Assembly: GCF_016741875.1 (NCBI RefSeq)
Contig: NZ_JAERRF010000004.1
Location: 62,001-126,000 of the forward strand
From: Streptomyces coffeae
GTDB lineage: Bacteria > Actinomycetota > Actinomycetes > Streptomycetales > Streptomycetaceae
DNA length: 64,000 nt
Direction of reading: 5' to 3'
In this document: one piece after another, positions 25,552-34,482 of the stretch
Layout: each line of letters starts with the position of its first letter
Numbering within the stretch: position 1 is the first letter of the stretch
Notes under the pieces: model-generated
The model's database searches: none
What the model saw: the letters and a program-made list of their open reading frames with translations, nothing else
Told to the model about the DNA's origin: nothing
Position numbers and translations under genes: made by a program

Positions 25552-28500
25552 CCGACACCGGCCAGGTCCCGGGTGAGGGACAGCCGGAGAACGCAGGCGG
25601 ACGACTCGGACACCCGCACCCGGCGGATGTCCATGCCCCGCCCGCCGACGCCGGTTTCATCGAGCAGCCGCCACCCGGCGCCCCTCCCTACCCCTACCTC
25701 GACCCGCACGAGACCGGCGGCGAGGAGGACGATCTGCTGCTGATGCCCGGTGCGCAGGGCGCCTGGAGCGAGCAGCAGGCCCAGTACCAGCAGCCGTCGG
25801 CCGGTATGCCGCCGCACGGGACGTACGAGGGCGGCGTGGCGGTTCCGGCGGCGGCCGAGTACGCCGGTGCGCAGCTGCCCGAACACCCGGGCGTGGCGCC
25901 GCAGGCCGCCGAACCGCAGCCGGGGCTTCAGCCCCAGCCCGTTGAGCAGCCGTTGGCCCAGCCCCAGCCGGTCCAGCAGTCCCAGCCGCAGCCCGCCGCC
26001 GTGCGGCGACCGCTGCACATGGGCCCGCCGCTGCCCGACTCGTCCAATGGCGTGGTGCGTTCGCTCGCCGACCGCGGCCCGGCGGCCGCCCGGCACGGCG
26101 GCGGGTCCGCTCCGCACGTCGAGCCGCCCATGACGGAGCCCGAGCCCGAGCCGGTCCTCGAGTCCGGGCCGCAGCCTGTGCCCCAGCTCCAGCCCGAGTA
26201 CCCCGTGGCGCCGGAGCAGTCGGCGAGCGGCGAGTTCGTGATGGGTGCGGCGGGGGCGGACTACACCACCGCGCCCGAGTACGCGGCGGGGCCGCAGTAC
26301 TTCGCGGTCCAGCCCGAGGACCCCCCGCTTCCCGGGCCGCAGCTCGCGGACATTCCGCAGCCGGGGGAGGCGTGGAACTCCGCTCCGCCGCCCGCGCCGC
26401 AGCAGCCCCAGCCTCAGCCCGAGGCCCAGCCGGAGCCGATGCCCGTTCCCGCGCCGGAGCCCGTGCACGCAGAAACGGTCGGTCTTGAGGAGGAGGCCCC
26501 GGCGCCGGAGAGCGCCGAGGCACCCGAGGCGGCGCAGGGCGCGGAGCTGCCCCCGGCCCCGATGCCTCCGATTCCCCCGGAGCACACCGGGCCACCGCAG
26601 GGCGTCGAGCCGGAGTCCGCGGACACACCTCCGGCGGGCGTGGCCATCCCGGCCCAGGGCGGCGCTCCCATGATGGAGCCCGCACATGTGCCCGCGCCCC
26701 ACACCGCGGCGCAGGGTGCGGACGCGGCCATGGCCGAGGAGCCGGTCGTCGGAATCCCGGCCCAGGTCCAGCCCGGTCTGGCCCCCGAACAGCTCGACGC
26801 GCAGCCCGACCCGGTCCCGGACGCCGTACCGGGGATCCCGGCGCAGATGGCGCATGAGGCCCTGACCACAGCGGCCGAACTGGCCCCGGCGGCGGAGCAC
26901 GTCCCGGTGGAGCAGGCCGTGCCGGTGGAGCAGGCCCCGGTCGCCGATGAGGCCACGACGTCGGCGGAGGAGACGCCGCGGCCCGTCGAGGAGCAGCCCG
27001 CGGACACCGCGGAGCCGGTCGCGGTCGACCCCGGTCACTCGATAGTCACTGACGATCAGCCCCAGCCCGCCGAGGCGACCGAGGTCGCCGGGGAAGCGGT
27101 CGCCGGGGAAGCGGTCGCGGAGCCGGAGGCCGGTACCCCGGCGTCCGAGGCGGACGTCGTGGAGGAGGCCCCCGCCCAGGAGCAGGCCGAACTCCCACCG
27201 GCCGAACTCCCGCAGGCGGAGGCCGCCCCGGAGGAGGACCCGCAGCAGGAGTCCCCGGAGGAGTCCGCACCGGAGGAGTCCGTGGACGTGGAGACAGCCG
27301 CGGTCGAGCCGTCGCCGGAGCCCGAGCCCGAGCCCGTGGTGGAGGAGGCCCCCGAAGCCACCGCTGAGGAGGCCGCCGTGACTCCCGCCGACGCGGCCGA
27401 GGCACCCGAGCCCGCGGCGGAGGAGGCCGTGACCCTGGAGGCAGCGGCTCCCGAAGCCGAGGTTCCCGAAGCCGGGCCCGAGGAGACCCCGCAGCCCGCC
27501 GAGAGCACACCGGCCGAGGCCGACGGGACGGCCGAAGCCGGACCCGGCGCGGAGCCCGAAGCGGCGGCCCGAGCCGAGGAGCCCGCTCCCGGCACCGACA
27601 ACAACACGGCCGTCGACGACGCCGAGGACACCGCGGACACCGCAACCGCGGAAGGCGAGACCGCGGAAGGCGAGACCGCGGACGACGAGCCGGAAGCGCC
27701 ACTCGAGCCCCTCGGCCCTCCCGCCGAGGGATACGCCGAGGCCGAGCGCGCCGCCGTCCACCGCGTGATGCGCGAACGCCGCGACATCCGCAACGGCTTC
27801 CGGTCCGACCCCATCCCGCACGAGGTGCTGCTGCGGGTGCTCGAAGCCGCGCACACCGCCCCCAGCGTCGGCCACTCCCAGCCGTGGGACTTCGTGGTCA
27901 TCCGCTCCGAGGAGACCCGGCGCACCATGCACGAGCTGGCCATGCGTCAGCGCGAGGCGTACGCCAAATCCCTCCCCAAGGGCCGGGCCAAGCAGTTCAA
28001 GGAACTGAAGATCGAGGCGATCCTCGAGACCCCGGTCAACATCGTCGTCACCGCCGACCCGACCCGCGGCGGCCGTCACACTCTGGGCCGTCACACCCAG
28101 CCCCAGATGGCGCCGTACTCCTCCGCGCTCGCCGTGGAGAACCTCTGGCTCGCGGCGCGCGCCGAGGGCCTGGGCGTCGGCTGGGTCAGCTTCTTCGACG
28201 AGCGCGAGATGGTGCGGGCGCTCGGGCTGCCGGAGCATCTGGAGATCGTGGCGTATCTGTGCGTCGGATACGTCGACGAGTTCCCGGACGAGCCGGAGCT
28301 GATGCGGTCCGGGTGGTCCAAGCGCCGCCCGCTGTCCTGGGTCGTCCACGAGGAGACGTACGGACGCCGTGCGCTCCCCGGCGAGGATCCGCACAATCTG
28401 CTCCAGGAGACCCTCCAGGGCATCCGCCCGCTGGACGCCAAGGCGCTCGGCGAGGCGTGGGAGCGGCAGAAGCGGATGACCAAGCCGTCCGGCGCACTCG

Positions 28501-29450
28501 GCATGCTGGAGATCATCTCCGCACAGCTGAGCGGGCTCTCGCGGCAGTGCCCGCCGCCGATCCCGGAGCCCGCGGCCGTGGCGATCTTCGCGGGCGACCA
28601 CGGAGTGCACGCCCAGGGCGTCACCGCCTGGCCGCAGGAGGTCACCGGCCAGATGGTGGCCAACTTCCTGGGTGGCGGCGCGGTGTGCAACGCCTTCGCC
28701 AGCCAGGTCGGCGCCGAGGTGTGCGTGGTGGACGTGGGTGTGGCGAGCGAGCTGCCGAGCACCCCCGGTCTGCTGCCGCGCAAGGTGCGCGCGGGCACCG
28801 GCGACTTCACCACCGGCCCCGCGCTGAGCCGCGAAGAGGTGCTGCGCGCCCTGGAGGTGGGCATCGAGACCGCCCGCGACCTGGTGGCTGCCGGAAACAA
28901 GGCGCTGCTCACCGGTGAGATGGGCATCGCCAACACCACCGTCTCGGCCGCCCTGATCGCGGTGTACACGGGTGTGGGCCCGGCCGAGGTGACCGGGCGC
29001 GGCACCGGTATCAACGACGAGATGCACGCCCGCAAGATCGATGTCGTACGGCGCGGTCTGGAGCTGCACCAGCCCGACCCGGCGGACCCGGTCGGAGTGC
29101 TGTCCGCGTTCGGCGGGCTGGAGCACGCCGCGATGGCGGGGCTGCTGCTGGGCGGCGCCTCGCTGCGTACGCCCGTGATCCTGGACGGGGTGAGCGCGGG
29201 GGCGGCAGCCCTGGTGGCGCGGGCCATCGCGCCCGAGGTGCTGGCCGCCTGCATCGCCGGACACCGCAGCGCGGAGCCCGGCCATGTCGCCGCCCTCAAC
29301 AAGCTGGGGCTGCGGCCGCTGGTCGATCTGGATCTGCGGCTCGGTGAGGGTACGGGCGCGCTGCTCGCCCTCCCGGTGGTGCAGAGCGCGGCGCGCGCGA
29401 TGCACGAGGTGGCCACGTTCGACTCCGCCGGGGTCACGGAGAAGAACTGA
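25548..29450 (+). CDS. cobT: BluB-CobT fusion with long disordered N-terminal region
   Basis: 1300 residues in three parts. Residues 1 to about 725 are low-complexity, Pro/Gln-rich first and Glu/Ala-rich later, strongly acidic, with no fold recognised. Residues about 728-945 are a BluB-type flavin-destructase nitroreductase that makes 5,6-dimethylbenzimidazole from FMNH2 (RVMRERRDIRNGFRSDPIPH, TAPSVGHSQPWDFVVIRSEE, GLGVGWVSFFDEREMVRALG). Residues about 945-1300 are CobT, which activates the base with nicotinate mononucleotide (IFAGDHGVHAQGVTAWPQEV, LLTGEMGIANTTVSAALIAV, and LRLGEGTGALLALPVVQ with the catalytic Glu near 1267). Making and activating the lower ligand are thus on one chain. Confidence 0.92.
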   Translation: MTDTGQVPGEGQPENAGGRLGHPHPADVHAPPADAGFIEQPPPGAPPYPYLDPHETGGEEDDLLLMPGAQGAWSEQQAQYQQPSAGMPPHGTYEGGVAVPAAAEYAGAQLPEHPGVAPQAAEPQPGLQPQPVEQPLAQPQPVQQSQPQPAAVRRPLHMGPPLPDSSNGVVRSLADRGPAAARHGGGSAPHVEPPMTEPEPEPVLESGPQPVPQLQPEYPVAPEQSASGEFVMGAAGADYTTAPEYAAGPQYFAVQPEDPPLPGPQLADIPQPGEAWNSAPPPAPQQPQPQPEAQPEPMPVPAPEPVHAETVGLEEEAPAPESAEAPEAAQGAELPPAPMPPIPPEHTGPPQGVEPESADTPPAGVAIPAQGGAPMMEPAHVPAPHTAAQGADAAMAEEPVVGIPAQVQPGLAPEQLDAQPDPVPDAVPGIPAQMAHEALTTAAELAPAAEHVPVEQAVPVEQAPVADEATTSAEETPRPVEEQPADTAEPVAVDPGHSIVTDDQPQPAEATEVAGEAVAGEAVAEPEAGTPASEADVVEEAPAQEQAELPPAELPQAEAAPEEDPQQESPEESAPEESVDVETAAVEPSPEPEPEPVVEEAPEATAEEAAVTPADAAEAPEPAAEEAVTLEAAAPEAEVPEAGPEETPQPAESTPAEADGTAEAGPGAEPEAAARAEEPAPGTDNNTAVDDAEDTADTATAEGETAEGETADDEPEAPLEPLGPPAEGYAEAERAAVHRVMRERRDIRNGFRSDPIPHEVLLRVLEAAHTAPSVGHSQPWDFVVIRSEETRRTMHELAMRQREAYAKSLPKGRAKQFKELKIEAILETPVNIVVTADPTRGGRHTLGRHTQPQMAPYSSALAVENLWLAARAEGLGVGWVSFFDEREMVRALGLPEHLEIVAYLCVGYVDEFPDEPELMRSGWSKRRPLSWVVHEETYGRRALPGEDPHNLLQETLQGIRPLDAKALGEAWERQKRMTKPSGALGMLEIISAQLSGLSRQCPPPIPEPAAVAIFAGDHGVHAQGVTAWPQEVTGQMVANFLGGGAVCNAFASQVGAEVCVVDVGVASELPSTPGLLPRKVRAGTGDFTTGPALSREEVLRALEVGIETARDLVAAGNKALLTGEMGIANTTVSAALIAVYTGVGPAEVTGRGTGINDEMHARKIDVVRRGLELHQPDPADPVGVLSAFGGLEHAAMAGLLLGGASLRTPVILDGVSAGAAALVARAIAPEVLAACIAGHRSAEPGHVAALNKLGLRPLVDLDLRLGEGTGALLALPVVQSAARAMHEVATFDSAGVTEKN

Positions 29451-29455
29451 GGCGC

Positions 29456-29485
29456 GCCCCCGCGACGTAGGGTGTCCGCGGGGGC
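29456..29485 (+). terminator. Hairpin after bluB-cobT
   Basis: GCCCCCGCG (29456-29464) pairs perfectly with CGCGGGGGC (29477-29485) over a 12-nt loop, 5 nt after the stop. Probable terminator or attenuator before cobA. Confidence 0.6.
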
Positions 29486-29556
29486 CACGTCCCACTGTTG
29501 ATCAGCCGCTCCAGTGCCGCAGCGGCAGGCATTCGCACGAGGAGAGCCGCACCGCC

Positions 29557-30777
29557 ATGTCCGAGAACTTTGCCTACCCCGTCGGACTGCGCCTTGCCGG
29601 GCGGCGCGTCGTTGTGCTCGGAGCGGGCCAGGTCGCCCAGCGCCGGCTGCCCGCGCTGATCGCGGCGGGTGCGGACATCCTGCTGATCTCCCCGTCCGCC
29701 ACCGCCTCGGTCGAGGCGATGGCCGAGGCGGGCGAGGTGCGCTGGGAACGCCGCCGCTACCGCGCGGGTGACTTCGAGGGCGCCTGGTACGCCCTGATCA
29801 CCACGGACGACCCGGAGGCCAACGCCGCCGCGTCCGCGGAGGCCGAGGAGCGCCGGGTGTGGTGTGTGCGCAGCGACGACGCCGAGGCCGCCTCGGCCTG
29901 GACCCCGGCCACCGGACGCAGCGAGGGCGTCACCGTCGCCGTGCTCACCGGGCAGGACCCGCGCCGTTCGGCGGCGGTGCGCGACGCGGTGGTCGAGGGC
30001 CTGCGCGACGGCACCCTCGCCGCGCCCCGCCACCGGGCCCGCGGCCCGCGGGTGTCCCTGGTGGGCGGCGGTCCCGGCGATCCGGACCTGATCACCGTGC
30101 GGGGCCGTCGGCTGCTCGCCGAGGCGGACGTGGTGGTGGCCGACCGGCTGGGCCCCCGCGATCTGCTCGATGAACTTCCGCCGCATGTCGAGGTGATCGA
30201 CGCCGCGAAGATCCCGTACGGCCGCTTCATGGCCCAGGAGGCGATCAACAACGCGCTGATCGAGCACGCCAAGGCGGGCAAGGCGGTGGTCCGGCTCAAG
30301 GGCGGCGATCCGTTCGTCTTCGGCCGCGGGATGGAGGAGGCGCAGGCCCTGGCCGAGGCCGGGATCCCCTGCACCGTGGTGCCCGGGGTGACCAGCGCCA
30401 TCAGTGTGCCGGGCGTGGCCGGGATCCCGGTGACCCACCGCGGGGTGGCCCATGAGTTCACCGTGGTCAGCGGACATGTGGCACCCGATGACCCCAGCTC
30501 CCTGGTGGACTGGTCCGCGCTCGCCCGGCTGCGCGGCACGCTGGTGCTGCTGATGGCTGTCGAGAAGATAGGCGCCATCGCCACCGCGCTCATCGGGCAC
30601 GGCAGGGCCGCGGACACCCCGGTCGCCGTGATCCAGGAGGGCACCACCGCCGCCCAGCGCCGGGTGGACGCCACCCTCGCCACGGTGGCGGAGGCGGTGG
30701 CGGCCGAGGGGGTGCGGCCTCCCGCGATCGTGGTGATCGGCGACGTCGTCGCGGTCGCCTCCCCCGACCACCGCTGA
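29557..30777 (+). CDS. cobA: Siroheme/cobalamin bifunctional protein: precorrin-2 dehydrogenase-like plus uroporphyrinogen-III C-methyltransferase
   Basis: 406 residues. N-terminal part (1 to about 150): NAD-binding VVVLGAGQVAQRRLPALIAA of the SirC/CysG dehydrogenase type. C-terminal part (about 165-406): SUMT methylase with VSLVGGGPGDPDLITVRGRR, VVRLKGGDPFVFGRGMEEAQ, GVTSAISVPGVAGIPVTHRG, GTLVLLMAVEKI. It makes precorrin-2 and probably sirohydrochlorin, feeding both siroheme and cobalamin. A GAGGAG site is 12 nt before ATG 29557, rather far. A CobA-only name is used because the methylase part is certain; ferrochelatase activity cannot be judged. Confidence 0.9.
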   Translation: MSENFAYPVGLRLAGRRVVVLGAGQVAQRRLPALIAAGADILLISPSATASVEAMAEAGEVRWERRRYRAGDFEGAWYALITTDDPEANAAASAEAEERRVWCVRSDDAEAASAWTPATGRSEGVTVAVLTGQDPRRSAAVRDAVVEGLRDGTLAAPRHRARGPRVSLVGGGPGDPDLITVRGRRLLAEADVVVADRLGPRDLLDELPPHVEVIDAAKIPYGRFMAQEAINNALIEHAKAGKAVVRLKGGDPFVFGRGMEEAQALAEAGIPCTVVPGVTSAISVPGVAGIPVTHRGVAHEFTVVSGHVAPDDPSSLVDWSALARLRGTLVLLMAVEKIGAIATALIGHGRAADTPVAVIQEGTTAAQRRVDATLATVAEAVAAEGVRPPAIVVIGDVVAVASPDHR

Positions 30778-30863
30778 CCCGGCCACCCCGCCGCGTAACC
30801 GCGGGTAACGTAAATCGCGTCTGCCGCATTGGCACCGCAACCAGGACAAGGCAGTATCACCCT

Positions 30864-31682
30864 GTGGCTGATCTCATCACCGTCGATGATCCCGACGACC
30901 CGCGGCTGCGCGACTACACGGGTCTGACCGATGTGGAGCTACGGCGTAAGCGTGAGCCCGCCGAGGGCCTGTTCATCGCCGAGGGCGAGAAGGTGATCCG
31001 GCGCGCCCGGCAGGCCGGTTACGAGATGCGCTCGATGCTGCTGTCGTCGAAGTGGGTCGACGTCATGCGCGATGTCATCGAGGACGTCCCGGCGCCGGTC
31101 TACGCGGTCAGCCCCGAGCTGGCCGAGCGGGTGACGGGCTATCACGTCCACCGCGGCGCCCTCGCCTCCATGCAGCGCAAACCGCTGCCGGAGGCCGGGG
31201 AACTGCTCGCCGGAGCCCGCCGCGTCGCCATCATGGAGTCCGTCAACGACCACACCAACATAGGCGCGATCTTCCGCAGCGCGGCCGCCCTCGGCATGGA
31301 CGCGGTACTGCTCTCCCCGGACTGCGCCGATCCGCTCTATCGGCGCTCGGTCAAGGTCTCGATGGGCGCCGTCTTCTCCGTTCCGTACGCCCGGCTGGAG
31401 AGCTGGCCGCGCGGACTGGAGACGGTCCGTGACGCGGGCTTCGGCATCCTCGCCCTGACCCCCGACCAGAAGGCCACCAGCATCGACGACGCGGCCCCGC
31501 ACCGCATGGACCGCGTCGCCCTGATGCTGGGCGCCGAGGGCGACGGCCTCTCCGCGCAGGCGCTGATGGCCGCGGACGAGTGGGTCCGCATCCCGATGGC
31601 GCACGGCGTCGACTCCCTCAATGTGGGCGCCGCGGCGGCGGTGGCCTTCTACGCGGTGACCGCGGGCCGCCCCCAGGCCTGA
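30864..31682 (+). CDS. TrmH/SpoU-family RNA 2'-O-methyltransferase
   Basis: 272 residues. N-terminal substrate-binding part (LFIAEGEKVIRRARQAGYEM). The SPOUT methyltransferase domain has the three SpoU motifs: NDHTNIGAIFRSAAALGMDA, VALMLGAEGDGLSAQALM, IPMAHGVDSLNVGAAAAVAF, which form the knotted SAM site. Methylates a ribose in rRNA or tRNA; the target base cannot be told. GTG 30864 has only a poor ribosome site. Converges on the kinase gene. Confidence 0.88.
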   Translation: MADLITVDDPDDPRLRDYTGLTDVELRRKREPAEGLFIAEGEKVIRRARQAGYEMRSMLLSSKWVDVMRDVIEDVPAPVYAVSPELAERVTGYHVHRGALASMQRKPLPEAGELLAGARRVAIMESVNDHTNIGAIFRSAAALGMDAVLLSPDCADPLYRRSVKVSMGAVFSVPYARLESWPRGLETVRDAGFGILALTPDQKATSIDDAAPHRMDRVALMLGAEGDGLSAQALMAADEWVRIPMAHGVDSLNVGAAAAVAFYAVTAGRPQA

Positions 31683-31688
31683 TCCACC

Positions 31689-31731
31689 GGACCCCAGGCG
31701 GCCGGGCGCGACGCGACCGGGCCCAGGGTCC
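31689..31731. terminator. Hairpin between convergent methyltransferase and kinase genes
   Basis: GGACCC (31689-31694) and GGGTCC (31726-31731) close a GC-rich structure with further pairing inside (CGG/CCG blocks). It lies in the 53-nt space between the two stops. Confidence 0.5.
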
Positions 31732-31735
31732 GTCG

Positions 31736-33064
31736 TCAGCCGTCGTGCCCGGCCGGGACCGTGGACGAGACGCCGGCGGGCGACGACGGTGGGATGCCGA
31801 GGCCGTTCGCCGGGCCCTCACAGCCCTGCGCCGCGGCGATCCCCAGCGCCACCAGCAGCGTCACCACCACGAACACGGTCAGCCGCTGCCGCATCAGCCG
31901 CGGGTTGGGGCCGCCGGGACGCCGCCCGTTCGGCGTCGTCCGCACGGTACGGGCGGGTGGACCCGGACGGCGGCGCGGTGCACCCGGACGCGCCGGGGTG
32001 TTGCGCCCCGTCGAACGGCCCGCGCCGGTCCCGGCCCCCGGCCGAGCCGAGGAGTTCCGCGGCGCGGGGCCGCGGGACGACTGCGCCCCGCGGGGCGCCG
32101 GAGTGCTCCCCGGCCGCCGCTCGGTGTGCTGCTCCGCGTACTGGTCGGCGCGCCGCCCGGCGGGCCGCGTCTCGGCCGCGCCGTACGATCCGCCGTGCCC
32201 GGACCCGCCGCCGTACGCCTGCCCAGGGCCGTCGCCATGGCCGTGTGCCTCGCGCGCCGCGATCTCCTTCAGCCGCAGCGACAGTTGCAGGGTGCTGGGC
32301 CGGTCCTCCGGATCCTTCGCCAGACAGGCGTGGAGCAGCGGCGCCAGCGCGTCCGGGACCCCGATCAGCTGGGGCTCCTCGTGCACCACCCGGTACAGCA
32401 TCACCTCGGAACTCCCGTGCCCGAAGGGGGAGTCGGCCGTCGAGGCGTACGCAAGCGTCGCGCCCAGCGCGAAGACGTCGGTCGCCGGGGTCACCGTCGC
32501 GCCCCGCACCTGCTCGGGCGCGAGAAAGCCGGGCGAGCCGACCGCCGTGCCGACATGGGTCAGGGTGCTGGCTCCGGTCGCCCAGGCGATACCGAAGTCG
32601 ATGATCCGCGGACCCTTGGGGGAGAGCAGGATGTTCGACGGTTTGAGGTCGCGGTGGACCACCCCGGCCTCATGGACCGCCAACAGCCCCTCGGCCAGCG
32701 CCGACCCGATCGAGGCGACCTGTGCCGCGGGCAGCGGGCCCTCCTCGTTCACCTTGTCGTGCAAGGACGGGCCCGGTACGTACTGGGTGGCGAACCACGG
32801 GCGGTCGGCCTCGAGGTCGGCGGCCACCAGCCGCGCCGTACAACCGCCGCGGATCCGCCGGGCGGCCGACACCTCGCGGGCGAACCGGGACCGGAACTCC
32901 CGGTCCTCCGCCAGATCCGGCCGGATCACCTTCAGCGCCACGCGCTGCCCGCGCCGGTCGGATCCGAGGTAGACCACCCCCATACCGCCCGCGCCGAGCC
33001 GCCGGTGAAGGCGGAAGGAACCGACGACACGCGGGTCCTCGCGCCGGAGCCGCATCATCGCCAT
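31736..33064 (-). CDS. Membrane-anchored Ser/Thr protein kinase
   Basis: 442 residues. Hanks-type kinase: FRLHRRLGAGGMGVVYLGSD (Gly loop), VALKVIRPDLAED (Lys45), GVVHRDLKPSNILLSPKGPR (catalytic loop, HRD 137-139), IDFGIAWAT (DFG 156-158), PEQVRGATVTPATDVFALGA. A Pro/Arg/Gly-rich linker of about 100 residues leads to one helix (LTVFVVVTLLVALGIAAAQ) near the C-terminus and a short outer tail of about 29 residues; no PASTA or other sensor domain. ATG 33064 has AGGGGA 6 nt upstream; the frame continues upstream without kinase features. Divergent from the small ORF at 33337. Confidence 0.9.
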   Translation of the reverse strand: MAMMRLRREDPRVVGSFRLHRRLGAGGMGVVYLGSDRRGQRVALKVIRPDLAEDREFRSRFAREVSAARRIRGGCTARLVAADLEADRPWFATQYVPGPSLHDKVNEEGPLPAAQVASIGSALAEGLLAVHEAGVVHRDLKPSNILLSPKGPRIIDFGIAWATGASTLTHVGTAVGSPGFLAPEQVRGATVTPATDVFALGATLAYASTADSPFGHGSSEVMLYRVVHEEPQLIGVPDALAPLLHACLAKDPEDRPSTLQLSLRLKEIAAREAHGHGDGPGQAYGGGSGHGGSYGAAETRPAGRRADQYAEQHTERRPGSTPAPRGAQSSRGPAPRNSSARPGAGTGAGRSTGRNTPARPGAPRRRPGPPARTVRTTPNGRRPGGPNPRLMRQRLTVFVVVTLLVALGIAAAQGCEGPANGLGIPPSSPAGVSSTVPAGHDG

Positions 33065-33336
33065 GTCCGTCCCCTGCCTCCGGTGGGGCGGGCCCTTCCG
33101 GGCCCTGGTGTGAGCCCTGGAGGGGAGCCCCATCCGCTGCCGTCCACTGCTGTCCGTCTGACGTGCACAGCTTACGGATTGACGGCCCCGCGCGCTGAGA
33201 GGCGGCGCATGCGTCGGCCGACGGATTGTCAGTGCCCCCTGAGATCCTGGAGAAGTGGGCCGGAAACGTGCCAATCCGTGCCCGCGCTCACGCGTGCGTG
33301 ATCTCAAGCAGCCGTCTCAGAAGGGGGATTGAGACC

Positions 33337-33585
33337 GTGAAGGGTGACCGTGTGGAGATAGTCGTGGACGCAGGGGACACGACCCGGACGTATGACGTCA
33401 CGGCCAGCAGGGCGGGCCGCCGGGTGGAGACAGCGGTCCGGCGCGGGGTGGTGGAAGTGAGCGAAGTCACCCGTAATGGGTCCGTTGTGCGCACCGCGCG
33501 CTTCATGTCCACCCGGGTGCTGGCTCTCGTGGAGCAGCCGGTGCCGCGGAGTGGTGGAGAAGAGGGGGAGGCCGAGGAGGCGTAG
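33337..33585 (+). CDS. Small conserved hypothetical protein
   Basis: 82 residues, MKGDRVEIVVDAGDTTRTYD start, basic middle (SRAGRRVETAVRRGVVEVSE), acidic tail GGEEGEAEEA. AAGGGGG precedes GTG 33337; the frame extends back to 33226 but that part overlaps the kinase upstream region and reads unlike protein. Predicted mostly beta strands; no family recognised. A strong hairpin follows. Placement opposite the kinase may mean a shared control region. Confidence 0.7.
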   Translation: MKGDRVEIVVDAGDTTRTYDVTASRAGRRVETAVRRGVVEVSEVTRNGSVVRTARFMSTRVLALVEQPVPRSGGEEGEAEEA

Positions 33586-33621
33586 CGGGCGCAAGGCCGC
33601 CCGGGGAGGGGCCGGGGTAAG

Positions 33622-33651
33622 GGGGCCGGGGAGCGCCCGCTCCCCGGCCCC
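33622..33651 (+). terminator. Strong terminator
   Basis: GGGGCCGGGGAGCG (33622-33635) and CGCTCCCCGGCCCC (33638-33651) are perfect complements; the innermost pair must open to form a loop, leaving 13 bp. Followed by TT. Ends the small ORF at 33337-33585. The rest of 33652-33865 shows no gene. Confidence 0.75.
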
Positions 33652-33865
33652 TTCCGGGATGACCCCAATACCGGGGGGCGCATCTCCACCCAGGGGAGTA
33701 CTCATGGCCGTCCGGGGTCATCCTCGGGGAGGCCCGGCAAGCGGTACGAAGGCATGACGCCGAGCCCCTGGGTGCGCGCCTAATCTTGTCGTCAAGCGGC
33801 GGGCGCAGCACTCGTCCCCCGAGGTCAGACGCTCGCCGCCCCCAGATGCGCAGCAAGGAGGGACG

Positions 33866-34072
33866 ATGGCTGACACGGTTGGACGTTCGGTCATTGGGGC
33901 GCGGCGGCGCCAGGTCGCCGAAGCGTTCGGCGGCTCGCGGTCGGGCACCCGTCATCCCTTGGTCGCGGTTGCCATGGTGCTCCCGATGGCCGTCCTGCTG
34001 AGCATCGCCTTCGGCGGCTGGGAAGCCGTCGTCACACAAGCGTCGTCCGTGGTGGGAATGCTGGGGCGCTGA
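33866..34072 (+). CDS. Small single-helix membrane protein
   Basis: 68 residues: basic N-terminus (MADTVGRSVIGARRRQVAEA), a hydrophobic helix (LVAVAMVLPMAVLLSIAFGG) and a short tail. The ribosome site AAGGAGG lies 6 nt before ATG 33866, among the best in the window, which supports real translation. No family recognised. Followed by a long terminator. Confidence 0.65.
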   Translation: MADTVGRSVIGARRRQVAEAFGGSRSGTRHPLVAVAMVLPMAVLLSIAFGGWEAVVTQASSVVGMLGR

Positions 34073-34144
34073 GCGCCCCAGGTCCAGGAGAGCGGCCTGG
34101 GCCGGGGACATCCTGCCATCAGCCCCGTGGGGACGGGGGTGCGG

Positions 34145-34199
34145 CGGACGGCACGAATGCCCGGACAGCTGGGGAGCTGTCCGGGCATCGCGCCGTCCG
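34145..34199 (+). terminator. Very strong two-part terminator
   Basis: ATGCCCGGACAGCT (34157-34170), loop GGGG, AGCTGTCCGGGCAT (34175-34188): 14 perfect pairs. Outside a small internal loop, CGGACGGC (34145-34152) pairs with GCCGTCCG (34192-34199), 8 more. Confidence 0.85.
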
Positions 34200-34482
34200 G
34201 GGCCGTTGTGCGCCGCGGGGGCGCCCGTTGGGCCGGGGAGCCTGATCGGGCCCGGGGCGCCCGCCCCGGTGCGTGCTCCGGCCTCGGCCGTCGGCTCGGG
34301 GTGACCGTCCATGTCGCGGAGGGGGAAGCCCTGGACGATCGCCCCCCCCGGCCCCCGGTCTTTCGGGATCGGGCGTCGCCCCCGGGACAGGCCCGCCCGC
34401 CCCGGTGCGTGCGTCGGGCCCGGCCGCCGGCCGAGGGCGGCGGTGGTTAGGATCCGGACGACGTCGTCCGACAGGGGGAGCC
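34200..34482 (+). other. Gene-free GC-rich region with a direct repeat and a -10-like hexamer
   Basis: Between the terminator and the phosphotransferase gene. CGCCCGCCCCGGTGCGTGC occurs twice, at 34258-34276 and 34394-34412. TAGGAT at 34448-34453 resembles a Streptomyces -10 and sits 35 nt before the GTG start; no good -35 is seen. No ORF with clear codon usage on its own. Confidence 0.5.

Noticed and set aside
24048..29495. 1815-codon open frame on the minus strand opposite cobL and bluB-cobT
   Set aside because: A shadow of high-GC coding DNA in the opposite frame; it has no family features and the plus-strand genes are certain.
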